From Streptomyces cellulosae (GTDB lineage: Bacteria; Actinomycetota; Actinomycetes; Streptomycetales; Streptomycetaceae), in contig BNBH01000024.1 of NCBI GenBank assembly GCA_014655195.1, forward strand, positions 59,461 through 123,460: DNA of 64,000 nt. Reading direction: 5' to 3'. Made by a program: the position numbers and the translations under genes. Numbering within the stretch: position 1 is the stretch's first letter; every line of letters begins with the position of its first letter. The notes under the pieces are model-generated. The model had not been told where the DNA came from. It saw only the letters and a program-made list of their open reading frames with translations, and did no database searches. Positions 55,532 through 64,000 of the stretch are shown here, piece after piece.

Positions 55532-57673
55532 ATGACGGCACACACGACCGCAGGGGCGTCCGCCGCAATCCTGCCCGAAACCCCGGCCTGGCGGATCACA
55601 TATGCCGAGATTGCCGCCCTCGCCCAGGTCAAGCGCCCGGTCCCGACCACGTGGGCCCGCCGCCACTCCGACTTTCCCGCACCCGTCGCCCATGAGGACG
55701 GACGCCCTCTCTTCGACGCCCGCGCGGTCGTCGACTGGCTGGCCTCCACCGGCCGCGGCAACACCGATGCCCGCCGGCTCCGCGCCGAGCTTGCCCTGCA
55801 CACCCTGGCCGCCTGGCGCACCCCGGCCCTGTCCGCGTCAGTCCTGCTCGGCGCGCTGACCTCCCTGGTCTGCCTGCACCAGCAGCTCGACGCTCCCGTC
55901 GCCGACGGCCGCCCCTGGCACACGCTCCTGGAACGGGCTCTGGACCTCGACCCCGACGACCACTTTCTCCTCTCCGAACTGCGCGCCCTGCCCGACCCCG
56001 ACCGCACCGGCCCGGCCCTCGCCCACCTCGCCGACGAGCTGATCGACGCCGCGTACAACCCCGCCGAGGCCTTCGACTGGATCCTCCAGGCCCGCCCCCG
56101 CCTCGGCTCCCACGACCCGGCCGCCGACGGGCCCACCCCGGCCGTGGTCCGCGCCCTCGCCGCGCTCTCCGGGGCCGACACCCTCGACGAGGGAGCGGTG
56201 ATCGCCGTCCCGCACGCCTGCTCCGGCGACATCCCGGCGGCCCTCCACGACCAGGCCGCCGAAGACGCCGGTCACGTCTACCTCGCCGCCGACCGCGACC
56301 CGGCCCGCGTGCGCCTGGTCCGGCGGCGGATGCTGGTACGCGGGGTGTACGAGTTCCGGCTCGACGTCGTCGAGGGCGAGGAGCTGACCGCCGACGAGTG
56401 GGGCTACCCGCACCTCCTCGTCTGCGCCCTCCCCTACGAGGCCGCCGAGACCCGCGACCCGAAGGCGGTCCTGGAGCAGGTCGCCGCCCTCACCGACTAC
56501 CTCGACACCGGCGCCACCGCCGTCGTCCTCGGCCCCGCCGACGCCCTCACCGGCCCCCTCGCCCGGCACGGCGACGCCGACCGCCTGCGCCGCTCGTTCC
56601 TGGAGCCCGGTTTACTCAAGGCGGCGATCAGCCTCCCCGACGGCGCCTATGCCTACCGTCCCGGCTACCGCACGGCGGTGTGGGTCCTCGCCCGCGTCCC
56701 TGAGGAAGAGCGCACGGGTCTCGTTCTCCTCGCGGACTACTCCGCCAGGCCGCTGACCGAGCCCGTCCTCGACGCCCTCGCCGAGGACATCGCCATCTGG
56801 CGTGCCTCGGGATGGACCTCCGACCGGCGTCACGAACCGCGCCACGCCGCCATTGTCCGCGGGACCGACCTGGACGGCAGCCCCGGCGCCCCGTTCACCC
56901 CGCAGCACCGCACACCCGCGTCCCGGCACCTGCGGACGGTGGTGGAACGCCCGGCGGTCATCGCGGACCTGGAGCGTCGCCTGGGTGAGCTCCACGAACG
57001 GTCGCGAGCCGGCCAACTCCGGCTGCACGCCCAGGCGGAACTGCGTCCGGAGAACCAGCCGGTACGCCGTACGTCCATCGGCCGCCTCCTGCGCGCCCGC
57101 CGCCTGCGCCGCCGCCCCGGCCACCGCTTCGCCCCCGAACACCTCACCCCCGAGGGCCACTACACGGTCCTCACCCCCGAGGAGGTCCTCGGCACCGCCC
57201 GCATCGGCGGCCGCCGCATCGACCGGGGCATCCTGCTGACGGCCTACGAGCACGCCCAGTTCACCGAACCCGGGGATCTGGTGGTCACCGCCCACCCGCA
57301 GTTCGGCGTGTACGTCGACGTGGAGGGCGTCTCGCTGGTCGCGGCTCCGGCCCGCATCCTGCGCGTGCATCCCGACGCGGACCCGCCGGTACGACCTCGG
57401 GTGCTGGCCGCGCTGCTGCGCGCGGCGGCGGGGGAGCACGCCCGGACCAGCGGCGCCGTGCGCGCCTCCCGCCGCATCGAGGACCTGGTCATCCCCGACC
57501 TGAGCCGAGCCGAGGCCGACCTGTACGAGGGCGTCCTCGCCGAGATCGAGGGCCGTGCGGCGTTACTGCGCGAGCAGACGGTCGCGCTCGACGACCTGAC
57601 CCGCGTGATGGCGGCCGGCATGGCCGACGGCACGCTCACCATCCAGCCACTTCCGCACACCGACGTCCACTGA
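55532..57673 (+). CDS. HTH + degenerate N6-methylase-like + recognition-like protein, first gene of type I R-M operon
   Basis: 713 residues. N-terminal excisionase/AlpA-like HTH (ITYAEIAALAQVKRPVPTTWARRHSDFPAPV ... DARAVVDWLAS). The centre follows the type I methylase layout, but the cofactor motif reads PHACSGDIP (residues 227-235) and the catalytic NPPF position reads ALPY (299-302), so it is probably inactive. The C-terminal third (HYTVLTPEEVLGTARIGG ... LVVTAHPQFGVYVDVEGVS) looks like a specificity-subunit recognition domain. Two Leu are coded by TTA (residues 361, 678), the rare codon read by bldA tRNA. Stop is 17 bases before hsdM. Role unknown; regulator or extra DNA-recognition subunit are options. 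Confidence 0.75.
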   Translation: MTAHTTAGASAAILPETPAWRITYAEIAALAQVKRPVPTTWARRHSDFPAPVAHEDGRPLFDARAVVDWLASTGRGNTDARRLRAELALHTLAAWRTPALSASVLLGALTSLVCLHQQLDAPVADGRPWHTLLERALDLDPDDHFLLSELRALPDPDRTGPALAHLADELIDAAYNPAEAFDWILQARPRLGSHDPAADGPTPAVVRALAALSGADTLDEGAVIAVPHACSGDIPAALHDQAAEDAGHVYLAADRDPARVRLVRRRMLVRGVYEFRLDVVEGEELTADEWGYPHLLVCALPYEAAETRDPKAVLEQVAALTDYLDTGATAVVLGPADALTGPLARHGDADRLRRSFLEPGLLKAAISLPDGAYAYRPGYRTAVWVLARVPEEERTGLVLLADYSARPLTEPVLDALAEDIAIWRASGWTSDRRHEPRHAAIVRGTDLDGSPGAPFTPQHRTPASRHLRTVVERPAVIADLERRLGELHERSRAGQLRLHAQAELRPENQPVRRTSIGRLLRARRLRRRPGHRFAPEHLTPEGHYTVLTPEEVLGTARIGGRRIDRGILLTAYEHAQFTEPGDLVVTAHPQFGVYVDVEGVSLVAAPARILRVHPDADPPVRPRVLAALLRAAAGEHARTSGAVRASRRIEDLVIPDLSRAEADLYEGVLAEIEGRAALLREQTVALDDLTRVMAAGMADGTLTIQPLPHTDVH

Positions 57674-57690
57674 AGGAGACGGCCCACCCG

Positions 57691-59313
57691 ATGCCTCCAC
57701 GTCAGAAGAAGCCCGCCGACCAGGCGGAGCTGTTCAGCGCCTCCACCGCCAAGGAGATCCAGGACATCCTCTGGAAGGCGGCCGACAAGCTTCGCGGCTC
57801 GATCGACGCCGCGCAGTACAAGGAGTTCGTCCTCGGCCTGATCTTCCTGAAGTACGTCTCGGACGCCTTCGAGGAGCGCCGCACCGAACTGGCCAAGGAA
57901 CTCGCCGAGGACGGCATCTCCGAGGAGCAGATCGGCGACTTCCTGGAGGACCGCGACGAGTACACCGGTGCCCACGTCTTCTGGGTTCCGGAGACCGCCC
58001 GCTGGTCCTGGATCGCGGCCAATGCCAAGGCGCAGGGGGTGGGCAAGCTCCTGGACGAGGCGATGGACGCAATCATGCGGGAGAACGCCTCCCTGACGGG
58101 TGTCCTCCCCAAGATCTTCAACCAGGACCGCGTGGACCAGAAGCGGCTGGGTGAACTCGTCGACCTGATCAGCGACGCGCGCTTCGGAGGGAGCGGGGAC
58201 AAGCCGGCGCAGGACCTGCTGGGGGAGGTGTACGAGTACTTCCTCGGCAACTTCGCGCGGGCGGAGGGGAAGCGGGGCGGGGAGTTCTACACGCCGAGTT
58301 CTGTTGTGCGGCTGATCGTGGAGATCCTGGAGCCTTACGAGGGGCGGGTGTACGACCCGGCGTGCGGGTCGGGCGGCATGTTCGTCCAGGCGAGCAAGTT
58401 CATCGAGGCGCACCGGGGGAAGGGCCACAAGGCCGACATCGCAGTGTACGGCCAGGAGTTGAACGAGCGCACCTGGCGCCTGGCCAAGATGAACCTGGCC
58501 ATCCACGGCATCGACGGCAACCTGGCCTCCCGCTGGGGCGACACCTTCGCCGACGACAAGCACCCGGACCTCAAGGCCGACTTCGTGATGGCCAACCCGC
58601 CCTTCAACATCAAGGACTGGGCGCGGGACGAGAGCGACCCGAGGTGGAAGTACGGAGTTCCGCCTAAGAACAACGCCAACTACGCGTGGCTCCAGCACAT
58701 GATCTACAAGCTGGGGGAGAAGGGCACAGCTGGCATCGTGTTGGCCAACGGGTCCATGAGCGCTCAGTCCGGGGGCGAGGGTGAAATTCGCCAGGCTCTG
58801 ATCGAGGCCGACCTCGTGGCATGCATGGTTGCCCTTCCCTCGCAGCTCTTCCGCACCACGCAGATCCCAGCGTGTCTCTGGTTCTTGACCAAGGACAAGT
58901 CTCCGCAGGGGGTTCGGCGGCTTGATGACAGGCGCGGTGAGTTCCTCTTCATCGACGCTCGGGCCATGGGCGAGATGGTGGACCGAACGGAACGCGTGCT
59001 GCCCGAGGCCGACCTCAGAAGAATTGCCGACACTTACCACGCGTGGCGTGGCACCGCCTCGGCACGTGAAGCTGAGCTTGCTTACGAGGACGTATCCGGT
59101 TTCTGCTACTCGGCGGACCTGGAAAAGGTGCGAGAGCACGGATATGTGCTGACGCCCGGGCGGTACGTGGGGGCCGTGGAGGCGGAAGAAGAGGACCCGG
59201 AGGTCGTGGCCCAGCGTATCGCCGGCCTGACGGACGAGTTGTACGAGTTCTTCGACAGGTCTGAGGCACTTGCCAAGACGGTCCGTGAGCGGTTGGGGGA
59301 GATCGATGGCTAG
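57691..59313 (+). CDS. hsdM: Type I restriction-modification methylase subunit
   Basis: 540 residues. An N-terminal HsdM helical domain (IQDILWKAADKLRGSIDAAQYKEFVLGLIFLKYVSDAFEERR), then the N6-adenine methylase core with DPACGSGGMF (Asp222) and NPPF (Asn302), both intact, followed by a C-terminal tail that contacts HsdS. It adds methyl groups to adenine within the site chosen by HsdS. ATG 57691 follows AAGGAG. Its stop overlaps hsdS by 8 bases. Confidence 0.95.
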   Translation: MPPRQKKPADQAELFSASTAKEIQDILWKAADKLRGSIDAAQYKEFVLGLIFLKYVSDAFEERRTELAKELAEDGISEEQIGDFLEDRDEYTGAHVFWVPETARWSWIAANAKAQGVGKLLDEAMDAIMRENASLTGVLPKIFNQDRVDQKRLGELVDLISDARFGGSGDKPAQDLLGEVYEYFLGNFARAEGKRGGEFYTPSSVVRLIVEILEPYEGRVYDPACGSGGMFVQASKFIEAHRGKGHKADIAVYGQELNERTWRLAKMNLAIHGIDGNLASRWGDTFADDKHPDLKADFVMANPPFNIKDWARDESDPRWKYGVPPKNNANYAWLQHMIYKLGEKGTAGIVLANGSMSAQSGGEGEIRQALIEADLVACMVALPSQLFRTTQIPACLWFLTKDKSPQGVRRLDDRRGEFLFIDARAMGEMVDRTERVLPEADLRRIADTYHAWRGTASAREAELAYEDVSGFCYSADLEKVREHGYVLTPGRYVGAVEAEEEDPEVVAQRIAGLTDELYEFFDRSEALAKTVRERLGEIDG

Positions 59314-60574
59314 GACGACAACAGTGACTGGTGGGCGCGCTGCCACGACCGGAGTCATCCCCGGTAAGTGGGCGCTTAGCGTGGGCAGGCCTCCTGCCCC
59401 CGCCCCAGCTGGCTTCCGATGGACTCTGCTCTCCAGCGTTGCCCGGCTGGAGAGCGGCCATACCCCGAGCCGCCGACATCCGGAGTATTGGGGTGGTGAC
59501 GTTCCGTGGATCGGCATCAAGGATGCCACCGGAAACCATGGCCGGACCATCAAGAACACTCTGCAGACGATCACCCGCGCCGGCCTGGACAATTCGTCGG
59601 CTCGCCTTCTTCCGGCCGGTACCGTTTGTCTGTCCCGCACCGCATCGGTCGGATACGTGGTCACCATGGGTGTGCCCATGGCCACGAGTCAGGACTTCAT
59701 CAACTGGGTATGCGGGCCAGAGATTTCCTCCAGATACCTGCATTACATTCTCCTGATGGAGCAGGAGTCGGTACGCCGCTTCGCACACGGGACGACTCAC
59801 CAAACCGTCTACTTCCCGGAAGCCAAGGCATTCCATGTGTGCATCCCGGACCGCGCGGAGCAAGAACGCGTGGTTGCCGTCTTGGGGGCACTCGATGACA
59901 AGATTGCCGTCAACGAGCTCATCGCGACCACGGCTGATAAATTGTCTGGCGAAATTTTCCGATACGCCATTATGACGTCTTCGGATCAATTCACCGAGCG
60001 CCCCCTGTCGGAAACGGCTCAGTTTATCAACGGTCGAGCGTTCACCAAGGATGCGACTGGCGCGGGACGCATGGTGATCCGGATTGCGGAGATCAATGGC
60101 GGACCCGGGAGTTCGACGGTTTACAACGAAATCGAGGTCGCGGATGATCACTTGGCGCGTCCGGGTGATGTCCTCTTCGCCTGGTCCGGATCGTTGACCG
60201 TGGCTCGCTGGTTCCGTCCTGAAGCAATCATCAATCAGCACATTTTCAAATGTGTCCCCAAGCGCGGCAACCCCCACTGGCTCGTGAGTCAGCTTGTGCA
60301 TCGGAAGATCGACGACTTTCGAGCCATCGCTGCAGACAAGGCGACGACCATGGGACACATCCAGCGGAGGCACCTGGACGAACCCGTTAGTGTCCCTAAG
60401 CCCGAGAAACTGACCGCGCTAGACAGTAGAATTGGACCCCTTTGGGAAAGGGCCCTCCTTGCGGAGGTCGAGTCCTTGTCCCTTGCAGCCCTCCGCGACA
60501 CCCTCCTCCCCCAACTCATGTCCGGCCGCCTCCGCGTCAAGGACGCCGAGAAGATTGTCGAGGACGCCACATGA
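59306..60574 (+). CDS. hsdS: Type I restriction-modification specificity subunit
   Basis: 422 residues. Two target-recognition halves separated by conserved helices: first half FRWTLLSSVARLESGHTPSRRHPEYWGGDVPWIGIKD, central EQERVVAVLGALDDKIAVNELI, second half with PGDVLFAWSGSL, and C-terminal LLPQLMSGRLRV. Its base composition is lower in GC than hsdM and hsdR (for example 59940-60260), typical of a shuffled recognition gene. ATG 59306 inside the hsdM stop; GGGGGA upstream. The recognised DNA sequence cannot be deduced. Confidence 0.93.
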   Translation: MARTTTVTGGRAATTGVIPGKWALSVGRPPAPAPAGFRWTLLSSVARLESGHTPSRRHPEYWGGDVPWIGIKDATGNHGRTIKNTLQTITRAGLDNSSARLLPAGTVCLSRTASVGYVVTMGVPMATSQDFINWVCGPEISSRYLHYILLMEQESVRRFAHGTTHQTVYFPEAKAFHVCIPDRAEQERVVAVLGALDDKIAVNELIATTADKLSGEIFRYAIMTSSDQFTERPLSETAQFINGRAFTKDATGAGRMVIRIAEINGGPGSSTVYNEIEVADDHLARPGDVLFAWSGSLTVARWFRPEAIINQHIFKCVPKRGNPHWLVSQLVHRKIDDFRAIAADKATTMGHIQRRHLDEPVSVPKPEKLTALDSRIGPLWERALLAEVESLSLAALRDTLLPQLMSGRLRVKDAEKIVEDAT

Positions 60575-63500
60575 CGACGCCCCACGACGGAAACGAGCCC
60601 GACGACAGAACCCACCGCCGCCCCACCGAAGCCGACTGGGAGCTGCTCGCGCTCGACGAGCTGGCCGAGTTGGCCTGGCAGCCGGCCTCCGGTAACGCGT
60701 TCGCACCCGGTTCCGACCACCGGAAGTCCTGGGACGACCTGATCCTCTACCCGGACCTCCAGGAGGCAATCGAGCGGCTGAACCCGGAGCTGCCCCCGGA
60801 CGCCGTCCACGATGCCGTGGCGACCGCCGCCACCCCCGGCTCCCAGGACACCTACGAGGAGAACCGGGCCGCCCACCGCCACCTCGCCACCGGCATACGC
60901 TCGGTCACCTACACCGACTCCCACGGCGCCGAGCACAACCCCACCATCCGTCTCCTCGACCTGGACGACCCGGACGCGAACACCTACCGCGCCCTCAGCC
61001 AGGTCGCGGTGATCGACGGCGACAGGAACCGCCGCTTCGACGTCATCCTGTACGTCAACGGCCTGCCCCTCGCCGCCATCGAGCTGAAGCGCGCCGGCGA
61101 CGAGGACGCGACGCTCCAGACGGCTCACGCCCAGGTGGCGCGGTACGTCCAGGAGTTTCCGACCGCCTTCCGCTACAACGCGGTCGTTCTGCTCTCCGAC
61201 GGCATCACCGCGAAGTACGGCACGCCGTTCACGCCGTACGAGCACTTCGCCCCGTGGAACACGGACGAGTTCGGCGCCCGCGTCGACCCGCTCACCGCCG
61301 ACGGCTTTTCGGAGTCGGGGCAGAACCTGGCGCTGCACGGCCTGTTCACCCAGTCCCGTTTCCTCGAACTGATCCAGTCCTTCATCAACTTCGTCCCCTC
61401 GAAGCGGATGAAGCGGATCGCGAAGCCGCACCAGTACCACGCGGTCACCCGCGCCGCCGAAGCCGTCCGCACGGCCTCGGCGAGCGACGGCAAGGCCGGC
61501 GTGGTCTGGCACACCCAGGGTTCGGGCAAGTCGGAGGAGATGGTCCTCACCACGACCATGGTGATGCGGGACCCGGCCCTGCTGAACCCCACCGTCGTGG
61601 TCGTCACCGACCGCACGGACCTCGACGACCAGCTCTACTCGACGTTCCAGGAGAGCGAGATCCTCCCGGAGACGCCGCAGCAGGTCGGCACCCGCGCCGA
61701 ACTCCGGGAGAAGCTCGCGGCGAAGAGGGTGGGAGGGATTCTCTTCACCACGCTCCAGAAGTTCGGCAAGACCAAGGAGGAGCGGGAGTCGGGCACCGAC
61801 CACCCGATGCTCTCCGATCGCCGGAACATCGTCGTGATCGTCGACGAGGCCCACCGCAGCCACTACGACGACCTCAACGGCCTCGCCCGCCACCTGCGCG
61901 ACGCGCTCCCGCACGCCACGTTGCTCGCCTTCACCGGCACCCCGATCTCGGAGGCCGACCGCAACACCCGCGAGGTGTTCGGCGACTACATCGACGTCTA
62001 CGACCTCAAGCGGGCCGCCGACGACGGCGCGACCGTGAAGGTCTACCACGAGAGCCGCGTGATCCAGCTCGTCCTGGACCACGACGTCGATCCGACCACC
62101 ATCGACGAAGAGGCCGACCGGATCACCGAGGGCCTCGACGACACCGAGCGCCGCCGCGTCGAACAGGCCGTGGCGACGATGAACGCCATGTATGGCGCGC
62201 CGGCTCGCATACGCGACCTCGCGGCCGACCTGGTGGACCACTGGGAGGCGCGCCGGGAGCGGATGAAGCCGTTCGTCGGCGCCTCCGAGTCGGGCGGGGC
62301 GCCCGGCAAGGCGATGGTGGTGTGCGCGACGCGCGAGATCTGCGTCCGCGTCTACGACGCGCTGCGCGAGCTGCGTCCCGAGTGGCACAGCGACGAGTTC
62401 GAGAAGGGCACGATGAAGATCGTCTTCTCGTCCAACTCCCGCAAGGACTCGGACGCCCTGCTCACCCACGCGCTGACCGACAGCCGCCGTAAGGCCGTCA
62501 TCAACCGGGCCAAGGACCCCGACGACGAGCTGGAACTGCTCATCGTCAACAACATGCTGCTGACCGGCTTCGACGCCCCGCCGATCCACACCATGTACCT
62601 GGACCGGCCGCTCAAGGGCGCCAACCTGATGCAGGCCCTGGCCCGCGTCAACCGCCGTTTCCGCGGCAAGGAGGACGGTCTCCTCGTCGGCTACGCCCCG
62701 CTGACGGAGAACCTCCAGCGGGCCATCGCCGAGTACACCGAGGCCGACCAGCGCGACCGCACCCTCGGCCAGGACGTCGAACGCGCGCTGGACGAACTGC
62801 GCAACGAGTACGACATCCTCACCGGTATCTTGCGCGGCTTCACCTGGGAACCGTTGCTCGACAGACCTGGCCCCCGGGCCTTCATCGATGCGGCCTACCG
62901 GACCGCCGAGTACCTGCTCAATCCCCGTACGCCGGGCAACAACCCTGAACAACTGGACGACCCCCGCCAGACCTTGGGCCGCCGCTTCCGCGACCACGCC
63001 TATCGCCTGGAACGCTTTTGGGCACTTGCGGGCAGCTCGAAGGAGGCGGGCAACCGCTTCGCCGATAAGCCGGCCTGGAAGCGCCACATCCAGTTCCTCG
63101 TCGAGGCCCGTGCCTACATGGCCAAGCTGGATGCACTGAACCGCCAGGCGCGGGGCCTTCCCGTCGCCCGTGATGTCGAGCTGTACCTCGCCCAGCTGAC
63201 CTCGTCAGTAGTGGAGACGGGCGGAGTGACGGACCTCTTCGCAGAGGCCGGACTGGAGACCGCCGACCTGACCCACCTCAACGACGCGCTCGTCGCCCAG
63301 CTCCAGCAGAGCGACACCCCGCACCTGGCGGCCGAGGCACTGCGGCGCCTCGTCGAGCGGAAGATGCGCGAGGTCACCCGGCACAACATCGTCCGGCAGA
63401 CGACGTTCTCCGAGCGTCTCCAGGACCTGATGGTGCGTTACATGCGCCAGCAGTACACCAGCGCCGAACTCATCGCCAAACTGGTCGAGATGGCCAAGGA

Positions 63501-63846
63501 CGTCATGGCCGACGCCAAGCGGGGCGAGAAGTTCGACCCGCCCCTGAACTGGCGCGAACTCGCCTTCTACGACGCCGTTGCCGACCACGGTACGGCCCGC
63601 TCGCTCATGGGTGACGAGGTCCTGGCCGGCATCGCCCGCGAACTGGTCGCCGAGGTCCGCCGACAGCTCAAGCCCGACTGGATTGCCCGCGAGTCCGTCC
63701 GCGCCCGCCTGCGCAGCACCATCAAGCGCCTCCTGGCCCGCAACAACTACCCGCCGGACCAGCAGAAGGAGGCCATCGACCTGGTCCTCCGCCAGATGGA
63801 GCACTTCGCCAACGAGTGGTCCACCAAGGGAGAGACCGAAAGCTGA
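60571..63846 (+). CDS. hsdR: Type I restriction endonuclease/translocase subunit
   Basis: 1091 residues. The N-terminal nuclease has the PD-(D/E)xK pattern: Asp157 (RFDVIL) and Glu171-Leu-Lys173 (IELKRAGD), then QVARY. The SF2 translocase has Walker A QGSGKS (residues 316-321), DEAH (425-428) and a late VNNMLLTGFDAP with QALARVNR. The C-terminal helical region docks on HsdM/HsdS. It cuts unmethylated foreign DNA after ATP-driven looping. ATG 60571 overlaps the hsdS stop as ATGA. The operon ends here; an IS end lies 50 bases beyond. Confidence 0.95.
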   Translation: MTTPHDGNEPDDRTHRRPTEADWELLALDELAELAWQPASGNAFAPGSDHRKSWDDLILYPDLQEAIERLNPELPPDAVHDAVATAATPGSQDTYEENRAAHRHLATGIRSVTYTDSHGAEHNPTIRLLDLDDPDANTYRALSQVAVIDGDRNRRFDVILYVNGLPLAAIELKRAGDEDATLQTAHAQVARYVQEFPTAFRYNAVVLLSDGITAKYGTPFTPYEHFAPWNTDEFGARVDPLTADGFSESGQNLALHGLFTQSRFLELIQSFINFVPSKRMKRIAKPHQYHAVTRAAEAVRTASASDGKAGVVWHTQGSGKSEEMVLTTTMVMRDPALLNPTVVVVTDRTDLDDQLYSTFQESEILPETPQQVGTRAELREKLAAKRVGGILFTTLQKFGKTKEERESGTDHPMLSDRRNIVVIVDEAHRSHYDDLNGLARHLRDALPHATLLAFTGTPISEADRNTREVFGDYIDVYDLKRAADDGATVKVYHESRVIQLVLDHDVDPTTIDEEADRITEGLDDTERRRVEQAVATMNAMYGAPARIRDLAADLVDHWEARRERMKPFVGASESGGAPGKAMVVCATREICVRVYDALRELRPEWHSDEFEKGTMKIVFSSNSRKDSDALLTHALTDSRRKAVINRAKDPDDELELLIVNNMLLTGFDAPPIHTMYLDRPLKGANLMQALARVNRRFRGKEDGLLVGYAPLTENLQRAIAEYTEADQRDRTLGQDVERALDELRNEYDILTGILRGFTWEPLLDRPGPRAFIDAAYRTAEYLLNPRTPGNNPEQLDDPRQTLGRRFRDHAYRLERFWALAGSSKEAGNRFADKPAWKRHIQFLVEARAYMAKLDALNRQARGLPVARDVELYLAQLTSSVVETGGVTDLFAEAGLETADLTHLNDALVAQLQQSDTPHLAAEALRRLVERKMREVTRHNIVRQTTFSERLQDLMVRYMRQQYTSAELIAKLVEMAKDVMADAKRGEKFDPPLNWRELAFYDAVADHGTARSLMGDEVLAGIARELVAEVRRQLKPDWIARESVRARLRSTIKRLLARNNYPPDQQKEAIDLVLRQMEHFANEWSTKGETES

Positions 63847-63895
63847 GCTGTCCTCACCGACTCACCGGAGTTCTGGAGACATACAGGGAGGTAGT

Positions 63896-64000
63896 TGAAC
63901 CGCCCCGGGTCAGGTGGAGGCTCGATTCCATGTAAGGATTGAGTCATGGCACGACCCTCCCGTTACCCGCTTGAGCTGCGCCGCCGTGCGGTGCGCATGG
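63896..64000 (+). mobile_element. IS3-family element, left end, cut by window
   Basis: TGAACCGCCCCGG at 63896 is the usual start of Streptomyces IS3-type left ends, and the transposase orfA begins 50 bases further. The other end and any target-site duplication lie outside. Confidence 0.65.
63946..64000 (+). CDS. IS3-family transposase OrfA, N-terminus only
   Basis: 18 residues, MARPSRYPLELRRRAVRM, match the start of the HTH-type OrfA of IS3-family elements. ATG 63946 follows AAGGATT. The rest lies beyond the window. Confidence 0.75.
   Translation, partial: MARPSRYPLELRRRAVRM

Overview
The window is high-GC DNA with GC-biased third codon positions, many GTG starts and short 4-bp gene overlaps. 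It encodes HrdB, ParE, ParC, ribonuclease HII, HPr, thymidine kinase and typical actinomycete regulators. This gene set and order match a stretch of the conserved chromosome core of Streptomyces. The species cannot be named from the sequence.

Core part, about 1-45 kb. 2-4886: end of a small dimeric-barrel-type protein, a histidine phosphatase, an ADP-ribosylglycohydrolase, and a divergent DHA2 efflux pump/TetR pair with two near-identical operators. 4981-12138: RNase HII, two hypotheticals, a RecQ helicase fused to a phosphoribosyltransferase-like domain (two opposed DnaA-box-like sequences lie near its start), a DUF4192 protein and an NrtR-like Nudix regulator. 12261-21782: a fused ABC transporter, a FadR-type regulator, hrdB, a secreted trypsin-like protease with a decaying tandem repeat behind it, a small DUF7455-like protein and parE. 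21928-27416: DUF485 protein plus solute:sodium symporter, a convergent CitA/CitB-like two-component system, and a sucrase/ferredoxin-like protein behind an iron box. 27624-29710 is a less conserved patch: a small regulator-associated protein, a SUFU-domain gene without a usable start codon, and a DUF6082 protein. 30031-45023: CobW GTPase and parC (convergent, stops overlapping), paired M16 peptidases, a c-di-AMP-type riboswitch before an M23 peptidase, a frameshifted GntR gene, ptsH, a GNAT/NDP-forming-synthetase protein acetyltransferase, DUF5998, a phosphodiesterase-like protein and thymidine kinase.

Accessory part, about 45-64 kb. It opens with a tRNA-like element that has its own -10 box. 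Next is a tight four-gene operon: leucine-rich-repeat protein, ankyrin protein, MoxR AAA ATPase, and a HEVAH-metallopeptidase/VWA protein. Then come an alpha/beta hydrolase with a divergent HxlR regulator, an EcsC protein, two single-pass membrane proteins flanking a frameshifted RNase H-like gene, and a type I restriction-modification operon. That operon is led by an extra protein (HTH, degenerate N6-methylase-like core, target-recognition-like C-terminus) carrying two TTA codons, with a perfect palindrome upstream. The left end of an IS3-family element follows hsdR at the window edge.

The two best candidates for undescribed biology are the LRR-ankyrin-MoxR-VWA operon and the four-component type I restriction system. 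All functions are read from sequence motifs; no search was run.
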